DNA from: Rubrivivax benzoatilyticus JA2 = ATCC BAA-35
GTDB taxonomy: Bacteria; Pseudomonadota; Gammaproteobacteria; Burkholderiales; Burkholderiaceae_C
Assembly: GCF_000190375.1 (NCBI RefSeq)
Contig: NZ_AEWG01000144.1
Span: forward strand, 1-42,525
DNA length: 42,525 nucleotides
Direction: 5' to 3'
Shown here: positions 33,365-41,111 of the stretch, in pieces
Position numbering within the stretch: position 1 is the stretch's first letter
How the letters are laid out: each line of letters starts with the position of its first letter
Notes under the pieces: generated by a model
Told to the model about the DNA's origin: nothing
Database searches by the model: none
The model's input: the letters and a program-made list of their open reading frames with translations, nothing else
Translations under genes and position numbers: made by a program

Positions 33365-33982
33365 TCAGGACAGCCAGGTCGACACCGCCGCGGCGAGTGC
33401 CGCCGGGTCGGTGATCGCGACGAAGGCCAGCCCGGCGACCGCGCCGCCCAGGTGCGCGTCGTGGTTGACGCGGCCGAAGTCCTGGCGCGAAGCCCAGATC
33501 GTGTACGCCAGATAGCCCAGCGCGAACAGCGGCGCGGGCAGCGGCACCGGCAGCGGGAAGACGTAGAGCGAGCCGCTCGGGAAGTACAGGATCGAGGCGA
33601 ACAGCACCGCCAGCACGGCGCCCGAGGCGCCGAGCGTGCGGTAGGCCGGCTCGCGCCGGTGCTGCAGCCAGGTGCCGAAGGCGCTGGCGACGATGCCCAC
33701 CGCGTACAGCGTGGCGAACGCGCCGCTGCCGATGCGCCGCTCCAGCATGAACGCGAACGCCCAGAAGGTGAACGTGTTGAACAGCAGGTGCGGCCAGTCG
33801 GCGTGCAGGAAGGCCGAGCTGACGACCGTGCCCCACTGGCCGCGGCGTGTCACCCAGAACGGGCGGAACAGCCCGCGTTCGAGCCAGTCCTCGCGCCACT
33901 TCAGCGCCACCGCGCTGGCGACGACGATGACGAGCAGCAGCAGCGTCGCGACCGGGGCGCCGAACATCGTGCCGGCGCTCAA
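33365..33982 (-). CDS. Rhomboid family intramembrane serine protease
   Basis: 205 residues with about six membrane helices. The rhomboid core is complete: FLHADWPHLLFN (H60, H65, N69), catalytic S120 in LGASGAV and H177 in NHDAHLGG, giving the Ser-His dyad. It cleaves membrane-embedded substrates; the targets are unknown. The start codon overlaps the rdgC stop (ATGA), so translation is coupled to rdgC, an odd partner for a membrane protease. An alternative start at residue 6 is possible. Confidence 0.93.
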   Translation of the reverse strand: MSAGTMFGAPVATLLLLVIVVASAVALKWREDWLERGLFRPFWVTRRGQWGTVVSSAFLHADWPHLLFNTFTFWAFAFMLERRIGSGAFATLYAVGIVASAFGTWLQHRREPAYRTLGASGAVLAVLFASILYFPSGSLYVFPLPVPLPAPLFALGYLAYTIWASRQDFGRVNHDAHLGGAVAGLAFVAITDPAALAAAVSTWLS

Positions 33983-34974
33983 TCCCAGGGCGCGTCCGTG
34001 CTGGCCGTCGCGGCGGCCGGGGCACCGGGCGCCACCGCGGGCACCGGCAGCGGCGCCGGCGCGGCGTCGCCGCGCTCCTGCCAGCCGCCCAGCGCCTCGG
34101 CCAGGTCGGCGATCAGTTGCGACAGCTCGCCGGTGACCAGCGCGACGTCGCCGTCGAAGTCGCGGCCTTCACGTTGCGCCTGGGCCTCGGCCTGCTCGAG
34201 CACGCCGTCGAGCAGCTTGATGCGCTTGATGGCCATCGATTCCGCGAGCACGAAGGACACCCGGCCCTGCCAGGTCAGCGCCAGCTGCGTCGGCAGCTTG
34301 CCGGCGCGGATGTGCTCGCCGATCTCGTCGAGTTCCAGCGTGTGGCGCGCGTAGCGCACCGCGGCCTTCTCGCTGTCGGGCTGCTTCAGTTCACAGTCGC
34401 GGTCGATCGTGAAGCCGGCCGGCGCTTCCTTGTCGGCAAGCCAGGCGGCCATCGCGGTGGCCGGCGCGAGCTGGGTCTGCGCCAGCCCGAGGCGAAAGCC
34501 CCCGCCCATCAGCTCGACGAGGCGGGTGACGATGGCGTCGGCCTTCTTCGCGCCGGTGACGCCGAGCACGACGAGCCCGGCCTTCGGCGCGATCCAGACC
34601 ATGGTCGCCGAGCGCTTGGGGAAGGCGCGCGGCAGCAGCTCGCGCACGATCTCCTCCTTCAGCTCCTTGGCGCGTTTGCCCTTGGGGCGGCGGCCGGTCT
34701 CCTGCTCGATGGCGTCGAGCCGGCGTTCGAGTTCGTCCTTGACGACGCCGCCCGGCACGGCCTTGGTCTCGGCACGCAGCTTCAGGATGATCTGGCCGCC
34801 GACGCTCTCGGCCAGCGCGCCGTGGTTCTCGCCGCGCGGCTCGACGAAGCCCGAGGACTCGGGGTCGGTGGCGCCGCAGGGCAGGAAGCGGGCGCCGGCC
34901 AGACGGTCCTCGATCTCGGCGAGATCGGGCGCGTCCCAGTGTTCGATGCGGTAGACGAGGGCGTTCTTGAACAT
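33979..34974 (-). CDS. rdgC: Recombination-associated protein RdgC
   Basis: 331 residues, a little longer than E. coli RdgC (303) because of a Pro/Ala-rich tail (about 305-331). RdgC forms a DNA-encircling dimer that limits RecA activity. The start MFKNALVYRIEHWD, GQIILKLRAETKAVPG, LERRLDAIEQETGRRPKGK and the C-terminal FDGDVALVTGELSQLI are family landmarks. The ATG at 34974 is chosen for that N-terminus; the open frame further upstream is antisense to cobQ. It is divergent from the first cobQ (135-base gap). Confidence 0.95.
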   Translation of the reverse strand: MFKNALVYRIEHWDAPDLAEIEDRLAGARFLPCGATDPESSGFVEPRGENHGALAESVGGQIILKLRAETKAVPGGVVKDELERRLDAIEQETGRRPKGKRAKELKEEIVRELLPRAFPKRSATMVWIAPKAGLVVLGVTGAKKADAIVTRLVELMGGGFRLGLAQTQLAPATAMAAWLADKEAPAGFTIDRDCELKQPDSEKAAVRYARHTLELDEIGEHIRAGKLPTQLALTWQGRVSFVLAESMAIKRIKLLDGVLEQAEAQAQREGRDFDGDVALVTGELSQLIADLAEALGGWQERGDAAPAPLPVPAVAPGAPAAATASTDAPWD

Positions 34975-35109
34975 GCGGCGACAGAGGGGAGTCGGTCCCC
35001 GGCGGGCGGGGAAACGGTCGAATCTAGCAGGTCGGGCGACCGCGCCGCACGTCGGCGGGTCGCCGGGATAATCGCCCGGCGCCGCCGTGGCGCCCCGCCG
35101 ACCGCCGAA

Positions 35110-36690
35110 GTGACGCCCGTCCCCGACCTCCCGCCGCCGCTGCCCGATCTCCAGGTTCCGATGCTCGACGCCGCCGTGCCGCGGCGCGGCCGCGCGCTGA
35201 TGCTGCAGGGCACCGCGTCCGACGTCGGCAAGAGCCTGCTCGTCGCCGGCCTGTGCCGCGCCTACGCGCGCCGCGGCCTCGCCGTGCGCCCGTTCAAGGC
35301 GCAGAACATGAGCAACAACGCGGCGGTCAGCGCCGACTCCGACCTGCCGCCCAACGCCGACGGCAGCCTGCCGCGCGGCGAGATCGGCCGCGCCCAGGCG
35401 CTGCAGGCGCGCGCCTGCGGCGTGCCGCCGTCGATCCACCACAACCCGGTGCTGCTCAAGCCCCAGTTCGGCGTCGGCTCTCAGGTCGTGCTGCGCGGGC
35501 GCGCGCTGGGCAACTGGCCGGCGCGCCACTATCACAACCTCAAGCCGATGCTGATGCCGGCGGTGATGGACAGCTACCGCCGCGTCGCCGCCGAGGCGGA
35601 TCTCGTGATCGTCGAAGGCGCCGGCGCCGGCACCGAGGTCTACCTGCGCCACTGCGACATCACCAACATGCGCCTGGCCGAGGACGCCGACCTGCCGGTG
35701 GTGCTGGTCACCGACAACGACCGCGGCGGCGCCATCGCCGCCGTCGTCGGCACCCACGTGCTGCACACGCCTGAAGAGCGCGCGCGCATCGTCGGCTACG
35801 TCGTCAACAAGTTCCGCGGCCACTTCTCGCTCTACGAACCGGCCTGCCGCGTGATGAGCGAACACACCGGCTGGCCGCTGCTGGGCGTAGTCGAGTGGTT
35901 CGACGCCGCGACGCGCCTGCCGGCCGAGGACGCGCTGGCGCTGGAGCGTGCGCTGCCCGGCGGCAGCGCCGGCGTGAAGATCGTCGTGCCGCAGCTCGGC
36001 CGCACGGCCAACTTCGACGACCTCGACCCGCTGGCCGCCGAGTCCGGCGTCGCCTTGCACTGGCTGCGCCCCGGCGAAGCGCTGCCGGCCGACACCGACC
36101 TCGTGCTGCTGCCCGGCTCGAAGACCACGCGGGCCGACCTCGAGACGCTGCACCGCGAAGGCTGGGCCACCGACATCCTGGCCCACGTGCGCCGCGGCGG
36201 GCGGGTCGTCGGCCTGTGCGCCGGCTTCCAGATGCTGGGCCGCGTCGTGCGCGACCCCGACGGCCTCGAAGGCGCGCCCGGCGAGACGCCCGGCCTGGGC
36301 CTGCTCGACGTCGAGACCGTCATCACGCCCGACAAGCGCCTCGTCGAGGTCGACCGCCTGGACCGCGCCAGCGGCTGCCGCGTGCGCGGCTACGAGATGC
36401 ACATGGGCCGCACCGCCGGCGACGGCCTGGCGCGGCCCTGGCTGCAGCTGGACGACGGCGCCGGCAGCGCGACGCCCGAAGGCGCGGTGTCGGCCGACGG
36501 CCGCGTGATGGGCAGCTACGTGCACGGCCTGTTCGCCGCCGACGCTTTCCGCCGCCACTTCCTCGAACGCATCGGCGCGCAGCGTTCGGCGCTGGACTAC
36601 GAGGCCCAGGTCGAAGCGACGCTCAACGCGCTGGCCGATCACGTCGAACGCGCGCTGGACCTCGACGCGCTGCTGGCGCTGGCGCGATGA
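35110..36690 (+). CDS. cobQ: Cobyric acid synthase, first tandem copy
   Basis: 526 residues from the GTG at 35110; an ATG at 35161 would give 509. I prefer the GTG because its product starts MTPVPDLP, similar to the second copy (MTAPLPFD). CobQ amidates the b, d, e and g side chains of adenosylcobyrinate a,c-diamide using glutamine and ATP. The synthetase domain shows QGTASDVGKS, PFKAQNMSNNA and D183 in DITNM. The glutaminase has C370 in VGLCAGFQMLG and H472 in SYVHGLF. The usual ExNLR motif is EVYLR, and GDIDRGG is TDNDRGG, keeping both aspartates. Its stop overlaps the second copy's start (ATGA). Confidence 0.93.
   Translation: MTPVPDLPPPLPDLQVPMLDAAVPRRGRALMLQGTASDVGKSLLVAGLCRAYARRGLAVRPFKAQNMSNNAAVSADSDLPPNADGSLPRGEIGRAQALQARACGVPPSIHHNPVLLKPQFGVGSQVVLRGRALGNWPARHYHNLKPMLMPAVMDSYRRVAAEADLVIVEGAGAGTEVYLRHCDITNMRLAEDADLPVVLVTDNDRGGAIAAVVGTHVLHTPEERARIVGYVVNKFRGHFSLYEPACRVMSEHTGWPLLGVVEWFDAATRLPAEDALALERALPGGSAGVKIVVPQLGRTANFDDLDPLAAESGVALHWLRPGEALPADTDLVLLPGSKTTRADLETLHREGWATDILAHVRRGGRVVGLCAGFQMLGRVVRDPDGLEGAPGETPGLGLLDVETVITPDKRLVEVDRLDRASGCRVRGYEMHMGRTAGDGLARPWLQLDDGAGSATPEGAVSADGRVMGSYVHGLFAADAFRRHFLERIGAQRSALDYEAQVEATLNALADHVERALDLDALLALAR
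35290..35321 (+). repeat. Direct repeat A, copy 1 (32 bp, inside first cobQ)
   Basis: Identical over 32 bases to 36837-36868 in the second cobQ. It encodes the PFKAQNMSNNA region. Confidence 0.9.
36379..36412 (+). repeat. Direct repeat B, copy 1 (34 bp, inside first cobQ)
   Basis: Identical over 34 bases to 37908-37941. It encodes the RVRGYEMHMGR region of the glutaminase domain. Confidence 0.9.
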
Positions 36691-38201
36691 CCGCGCCGCT
36701 GCCGTTCGACCCGGCGCCGGCCGTGCCGCGGCGCGCGCGCCGGCTGATGGTGCAGGGCACCGGCTCGGACGTCGGCAAGAGCCTGCTGGTCGCCGGGCTG
36801 GCGCGCGCCTATGCACGCCGCGGCCTGGTGGTGCAGCCGTTCAAGGCGCAGAACATGAGCAACAACGCCGCCGTCGCCGGCGAGGCCGAAGGCGGCGGCA
36901 GCGGCGAGATCGGCCGCGCCCAGGCGCTGCAGGCGCGTGCCGCCGGCGTGCCGCGGTCGGTGCACCAGAACCCGGTGCTGCTCAAACCCGACAGCGACGT
37001 CGACGCCCAGGTCGTGCTGCGCGGGCGCGTGCTCGGGCGCTGGCCGGCGGCGGGCTATCAGGCGCTGAAACCGCGGCTGCTGCCGGCGGTGCTCGACAGC
37101 CTGGAGCGGCTGTCGCAGCGGGCCGACCTGGTGCTGATCGAAGGCGCCGGTTGCGGCGCCGAGGCTTATCTGCGCCCGCAGGACATCAGCAACATGGGTC
37201 TCGCCGAAGCCGCCGACCTGCCGGTGCTGCTGCTCGGTGACGAGTCGCGCGGCGGCGTCACGGCTGCAGCGATCGGGCACCACACGCTGTGGTCGGCGAG
37301 CGAACGGGCGCGCGTGGCCGGCGTGCTGGTCAACAAGTTCCGCGGCGACCCGGCGGTGTTCGCGCCGGCCGCGGCACAGATCGAGGCTGCCACCGGCTGG
37401 CCGGTGCGTGGCCTGGTGCGCTGGTTCGACGGTGCCGCGCGGCTGCCGCAGGAAGATTCGCTGGCGCTGGACGCCGCGGCCCGCCGCCGCGGCGGCGGCG
37501 GCCTCGTCGTCGCCGTGCTGCGCACGCCGCGCCTGGCCAACGCCGACGACCTGGACCCGCTGGCCGCCGAGCCCGGCGTCACGCTGCGCTGGGTGCAGCC
37601 GGGCGAGCCGATCCCGCGCGAGGCGCAGGTCGTCGTCATCGCCGGCTCCAAGTCGACACGCGCCGACCTCGCCTTCGTGCACGCCCAGGGCTGGACGCAC
37701 GACCTGCACGCCCACGTGCGCCACGGCGGCCACGTCGTCGGCCTGTGCGCCGGCTTGCAGATGCTGGGCCACGTGGTGCACGACCCCGAGGGCCTGGAAG
37801 GCGAACCCGGCTCGACGCCCGGGCTGGGGCTGCTGGACCTGGAGACGACGATCACGCCGGCCAAGCGCCTGCTCGACGTCGACGCGCTGGACACCGCCAG
37901 CGGCGAGCGCGTGCGCGGCTACGAGATGCACATGGGCCGCAGCGAGGGCGCGGCGCTGTCACGCCCCTGGCTGCGGCTGGACGGCCGCGCCGAAGGCGCG
38001 ATGTCAGCCGACGGCCGGGTCGCCGGCAGCTATCTGCACGGCCTGTTCGCCGCCGACGGCTGGCGCCGGCGCTGGCTGGCGGCCTTGGGCGTCACCGGCG
38101 GCGTCGACTACGACGCCCGTGTCGAGGCCCTGCTCGACGCCTACGCGGCCCAGCTCGAAGCCGACCTCGATCTGGACACGCTGCTGGCGCTGGCGCGCTG
38201 A
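36687..38201 (+). CDS. cobQ: Cobyric acid synthase, second tandem copy
   Basis: 504 residues, starting at an ATG that overlaps the first copy's stop by 4 bases. All catalytic landmarks are present: QGTGSDVGKS, D166 in DISNM, glutaminase C354 in VGLCAGLQMLG and H451 in SYLHGLF. It also has EAYLR instead of the usual ExNLR. In contrast to the first copy, GDIDRGG has become GDESRGG, so the second aspartate is S187. The two proteins are clearly related along their whole length. They may divide the four amidations, act on different corrinoids, or one may be losing its function. There is no frame damage, so it is not a pseudogene. Confidence 0.93.
   Translation: MTAPLPFDPAPAVPRRARRLMVQGTGSDVGKSLLVAGLARAYARRGLVVQPFKAQNMSNNAAVAGEAEGGGSGEIGRAQALQARAAGVPRSVHQNPVLLKPDSDVDAQVVLRGRVLGRWPAAGYQALKPRLLPAVLDSLERLSQRADLVLIEGAGCGAEAYLRPQDISNMGLAEAADLPVLLLGDESRGGVTAAAIGHHTLWSASERARVAGVLVNKFRGDPAVFAPAAAQIEAATGWPVRGLVRWFDGAARLPQEDSLALDAAARRRGGGGLVVAVLRTPRLANADDLDPLAAEPGVTLRWVQPGEPIPREAQVVVIAGSKSTRADLAFVHAQGWTHDLHAHVRHGGHVVGLCAGLQMLGHVVHDPEGLEGEPGSTPGLGLLDLETTITPAKRLLDVDALDTASGERVRGYEMHMGRSEGAALSRPWLRLDGRAEGAMSADGRVAGSYLHGLFAADGWRRRWLAALGVTGGVDYDARVEALLDAYAAQLEADLDLDTLLALAR
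36837..36868 (+). repeat. Direct repeat A, copy 2 (32 bp, inside second cobQ)
   Basis: Second copy of the 32-base identical stretch at 35290-35321, at the matching codon position of the paralogue. Confidence 0.9.
37908..37941 (+). repeat. Direct repeat B, copy 2 (34 bp, inside second cobQ)
   Basis: Second copy of the 34-base identical stretch at 36379-36412, at the matching codon position of the paralogue. Confidence 0.9.
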
Positions 38202-38202
38202 A

Positions 38203-38553
38203 TCAGGCGCCGGTCGTCTCGTCGGGCAGCGCGTCTTCGGGCTGCTGCGGGTAGCGCCGCGTCTGCGGCAGGCCGCGCCAGTGCACCGGGCGCTCCAGCC
38301 ACTTCTGGATGAAGTTCCAGGACTGGCGGTAGCCGTCGTGCGGCAGCGTGCAGGCCGAGCAGTCCTTGCGCTTGACGCCATTGGCGCTGACGAAGACCTG
38401 GTAGTTGCCGGGGCACTCCAGCGCGCTCAGCGGGCAGTAGCAGAACAGGCAGTTGAACTCGCGCTTGACACCCGGGTGGCAGGGGTAGAACGGGCAGTCG
38501 CTGTTCGTGAAGCCCTTGTAGGCTTCGTTGGTCGTCGTGTCCTTGGGCTGCAT
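38203..38553 (-). CDS. Cysteine-rich small domain protein (putative metal-binding)
   Basis: 116 residues from the ATG at 38553, which has GGAG upstream; an ATG at 38580 is an alternative. Eight cysteines (20, 25, 35, 38, 40, 47, 65, 68) are arranged as SDCPFYPCHP, NCLFCYCPL and DCSACTLPH. As I recall, this matches the cysteine-rich small domain (zf-like, PF04071), which is thought to bind metal and tends to occur near cobalamin genes. A C-terminal extension (about 75-116) is rich in Trp, Pro and Arg. It is convergent with cobQ copy 2 (1-base gap) and divergent from cobU, so a cobalamin-linked role is likely but unproven. Confidence 0.8.
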   Translation of the reverse strand: MQPKDTTTNEAYKGFTNSDCPFYPCHPGVKREFNCLFCYCPLSALECPGNYQVFVSANGVKRKDCSACTLPHDGYRQSWNFIQKWLERPVHWRGLPQTRRYPQQPEDALPDETTGA

Positions 38554-38620
38554 CGCGCGGGCTCCGTCGTGGAACGTCATGCTAACCAGCGCCGCGCCGC
38601 CTTGCCTGACAAGGGGCTCG

Positions 38621-38626
38621 TATGAT
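38621..38626 (+). promoter_or_regulatory. -10 element upstream of cobU
   Basis: TATGAT lies 9 bases before the TTG at 38636, the same placement seen before six other genes in the window. This supports a short or absent cobU leader and the TTG as start codon. Confidence 0.45.
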
Positions 38627-38635
38627 CGCCGGCCC

Positions 38636-39223
38636 TTGCCCGACGCCAGAACCTTGCATCCCGGACACGAACTGATCCTCGGCGGCCAGCGCAGCGGCAA
38701 GACGCGCCGCGCCGAGCAACTGGCCGCAGACTGGCTGGCCACGCCGGGCCACGAGGCCGTCATCGTCGCCACCGCCACCGTCAGCGACGACGAGATGCGC
38801 AGGCGCATCGAGCGCCACCGCGCCGACCGCGCCGCGACGCTGGCGCGCGCCGGCTGCATCGAGGAGCCGCTGGCCATCGCGGCGGTGATCGCCGCGCAGT
38901 CGGCGCCGCAGCGGCTGCTGGTCGTCGACTGCCTGACGCTGTGGCTGACGAATGCGCTGTGGCCGGCGATCGTCGGCCTGGACGCGCCGGCGCTGGACGA
39001 CGCCGGTTTCGACGCCGCCTGCCGCGAGCTGTGCACGGCGCTGCGCGCCGCGCCCGGCCCGGTGGTGCTGGTCAGCAACGAGACCGGCCTGGGCCCGGTG
39101 CCGGCCGACGCCGCGACACGGCGCTGGCTCGACGCCTTGGGCCAGTTGCACCAGGCGGTGGCCGCGAGCTGTGCGCGTGTGACCCTGGTCGTCGCCGGTC
39201 AGGCGCTGGCCGTCAAGCGCTGA
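38636..39223 (+). CDS. cobU: Adenosylcobinamide kinase / adenosylcobinamide-phosphate guanylyltransferase
   Basis: 195 residues from the TTG at 38636. CobU phosphorylates adenosylcobinamide and then transfers GMP to it in nucleotide-loop assembly. The P-loop GGQRSGKT (16-23), H61 in RIERHRADR (the GMP-accepting histidine of the family), EEPLA, LVVDCLTLWLTN and LVSNETGLGPVP are present. Start choice is uncertain. An ATG at 38579 would add 19 residues with many rare codons (cta, aca, agg), and a TTG at 38654 gives 189 residues. The tail is convergent with the chemoreceptor gene (15-base gap). Confidence 0.9.
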   Translation: MPDARTLHPGHELILGGQRSGKTRRAEQLAADWLATPGHEAVIVATATVSDDEMRRRIERHRADRAATLARAGCIEEPLAIAAVIAAQSAPQRLLVVDCLTLWLTNALWPAIVGLDAPALDDAGFDAACRELCTALRAAPGPVVLVSNETGLGPVPADAATRRWLDALGQLHQAVAASCARVTLVVAGQALAVKR

Positions 39224-39238
39224 CGGCCGGGCGCCCGC

Positions 39239-40810
39239 TCAGATCCGGAAGACCTCGACCGCCTCGCGCAGGCGGCGCGCCTGTTCCTTCAGGCTCTCGG
39301 CGGCGGCGCCGGACTCCTCGACGAGCGCGGCATTCTGCTGCGTCGCGCGGTCGAGTTCGGCGACCGCCTTGTTGACCTCGCCGATGCCGGTGGACTGCTC
39401 GTGCGCGGCGCCGGTGATCTCGGAGATCGTCGTCGACACGCGCGCCACGCTCTGCTCCAGCGCGGCCATCGCGTCGCCGGCGCTGGTCACCAGCGCGCTG
39501 CCGGCGTCGACCCGTTCGACCGACTCCTGGATCAGCGACTTGATCTCCTTGGCCGCCTGGGCGCTGCGCTGCGCCAGCGTGCGCACCTCGCCGGCCACGA
39601 CCGCGAAACCGCGCCCCTGCTCGCCGGCGCGCGCCGCCTCGACGGCGGCGTTCAGCGCCAGGATGTTGGTCTGGAAGGCGATGCCGTCGATGACATTGAT
39701 GATCTCGGTGATGCGGCGCGAGCTGTCGTTGATCGCGCCCATCGTCTCGACGACCTTGCCGACGGCCTGGCTGCCGCTGACCGCCGACGACGCCGCCTGC
39801 TCGGACAGGTCGTGCGCCTGACGCGCCGACTGGGCGGTGCTCTGCACCGTGCCGGTCAGCTCCTCCATCGCCGAGGCCGTCTGCTGCAGGTTGGACGCGG
39901 TCTGCTCGGTGCGCGCCGACAGGTCGGCGCTGCCGACGGCGATCTGCGAGGAGGCCGTGGAGATGCTGTCGATCGAACCGCGCACGCTGGCGATCGTCGA
40001 GCGCAGCGACTTGACGGTGGCGTCGAGCTCGGCCAGCAGGCTGTCCGGATGGGCGGCGTGCACGGCCACCGTCAGGTCGCCGGCGGCGACGGCCTTCATC
40101 GCCGCCATCGCCTGTTCGGGCTCGCCGCCGATCTGGCGCAGCACGACACGCGCGATCCAGAAGCCCGCAGCACCGAGCAGCAGGATCAGCGAGCCGGCCA
40201 GCGCCAGCGCCTTCAGCGCCGCGGCACGCACCTGCGCCGCGATGCCGTCCATGTACAGCCCCGAGCCGACCATCCAGTCCCAGCCCGGCACACGCTGCAC
40301 GTACTGCAGCTTGGCCTGCGGCACGGTCTCGCCTGGCTTGGGGAACATCACCTCGACGAAGGTCCTGCCGCCGGGGCTGGCCTTGAGGCTGGCGATCATC
40401 GCGCCGATGACGTCGACGCCGTTGGCGTCGAGCACCTTGCCGACCATGCGCTGGCCGGCCCATTCCGGCTTGCTCGGCACGAGCACGTTCACCGAGTCCA
40501 GCGTCCAGATGTAGAAGTAGTCCTTGCCGTCGGGGCCGAAACGCGAGTCGCGCAGCGCGTCGACGGCCGCCTTCTGGGCTTCGTCGACGCTCATCTTGCC
40601 GGCCTCGGCCTTGGCCCGGTAGGCGTCGACGATGGTGTAGGCCGACTGCACCGCCGCCACCAGCTCGCCCCGCCGCCCCTCGATCAACTGGTTGCGCAGC
40701 TGCCAGAACGACAGCGCCGACAGCAGGCCCATGCCGGCGACGGCGAGCACGATCAGGCCGACGATCTTCGAGCGGAATGACGAGAAGGGATTCAACGCGG
40801 GCTCCTGCAA
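39239..40810 (-). CDS. Methyl-accepting chemotaxis protein with single Cache domain
   Basis: 523 residues. The first membrane helix (about 16-37) leads to a periplasmic sCache_2-type sensor (about 42-195: [19 protein letters not shown], then [12 protein letters not shown]). The second helix (about 203-224) is followed by HAMP (about 222-275) and a methyl-accepting signalling domain with the conserved tip [16 protein letters not shown] (391-406). It signals to CheA/CheW. There is no C-terminal NWETF-like pentapeptide. sCache receptors often sense small organic acids; the ligand here is unknown. A sigma-28-like element lies just upstream. Confidence 0.95.
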   Translation of the reverse strand: MQEPALNPFSSFRSKIVGLIVLAVAGMGLLSALSFWQLRNQLIEGRRGELVAAVQSAYTIVDAYRAKAEAGKMSVDEAQKAAVDALRDSRFGPDGKDYFYIWTLDSVNVLVPSKPEWAGQRMVGKVLDANGVDVIGAMIASLKASPGGRTFVEVMFPKPGETVPQAKLQYVQRVPGWDWMVGSGLYMDGIAAQVRAAALKALALAGSLILLLGAAGFWIARVVLRQIGGEPEQAMAAMKAVAAGDLTVAVHAAHPDSLLAELDATVKSLRSTIASVRGSIDSISTASSQIAVGSADLSARTEQTASNLQQTASAMEELTGTVQSTAQSARQAHDLSEQAASSAVSGSQAVGKVVETMGAINDSSRRITEIINVIDGIAFQTNILALNAAVEAARAGEQGRGFAVVAGEVRTLAQRSAQAAKEIKSLIQESVERVDAGSALVTSAGDAMAALEQSVARVSTTISEITGAAHEQSTGIGEVNKAVAELDRATQQNAALVEESGAAAESLKEQARRLREAVEVFRI

Positions 40811-40852
40811 TGCGGGTCGAGCCGCGCCAGCGCGCGACGGAAACTGCGTTCA

Positions 40853-40881
40853 AGTTCGGCATCGCCCCCGATCTTCTTGAG
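40853..40881 (-). promoter_or_regulatory. Sigma-28-like promoter before the chemoreceptor
   Basis: On the minus strand CTCAAG (40881 to 40876), 15 bases, GCCGAACT (40860 to 40853). The CAAG-to-GCCG spacing is one base longer than consensus. FliA control of chemoreceptors is common, which supports the call. Confidence 0.4.
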
Positions 40882-40955
40882 GCCGCCCGGCGCCGACCGC
40901 GGGGAAAAGAGTGAATTCGCTGGCATTCCGCCCGCGATCGGAGCGCCCACGCGGG

Positions 40956-40974
40956 CTGTCGGCCGGCCTTACAG
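40956..40974 (+). promoter_or_regulatory. Possible enhancer-type inverted repeat
   Basis: CTGT-N11-ACAG is centred about 95 bases before the start site predicted from the sigma-54 element. The distance suits an enhancer-binding protein. The match is short and could be chance. Apart from this, the two sigma-factor elements and the leader, I see nothing in the 301-base gap 40811-41111. Confidence 0.25.
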
Positions 40975-41034
40975 AAGTTCCGCGTTGGCCACACGCCCGC
41001 TCATAACTCATTGACTGACAAAGGGTTGTGACAC

Positions 41035-41050
41035 TGGCCCGCACTTTGCA
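41035..41050 (+). promoter_or_regulatory. Sigma-54 (RpoN) promoter of the PEP-CTERM gene
   Basis: TGGCCCGCACTTTGCA matches the consensus TGGCACG-N4-TTGCA at all but one base. The invariant GG (41036-41037) and GC (41048-41049) are separated by exactly 10 bases. Transcription would start near 41060, 52 bases before the ATG. Confidence 0.75.
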
Positions 41051-41111
41051 GACGCCCGGATTGCCCGGCACGAGCCGGATCTGGACCACACCACACCTGA
41101 GAAAGGTCAAG

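Noticed and set aside
34975..35160. Cobalamin riboswitch upstream of the cobQ pair
   Set aside because: I looked for a B12-box (GCCACTG-like) and supporting stems and found none here or upstream of cobU; only a GATAAT hexamer at 35067 is suggestive of a promoter.
34975..36816. Long N-terminal extension of rdgC
   Set aside because: It is antisense to cobQ, low in complexity and not RdgC-like; the family N-terminus begins at 34974.
36687..38201. Second cobQ as a decaying pseudogene
   Set aside because: The frame is intact, the length is normal and the glutaminase residues are kept; only one normally conserved loop is altered.
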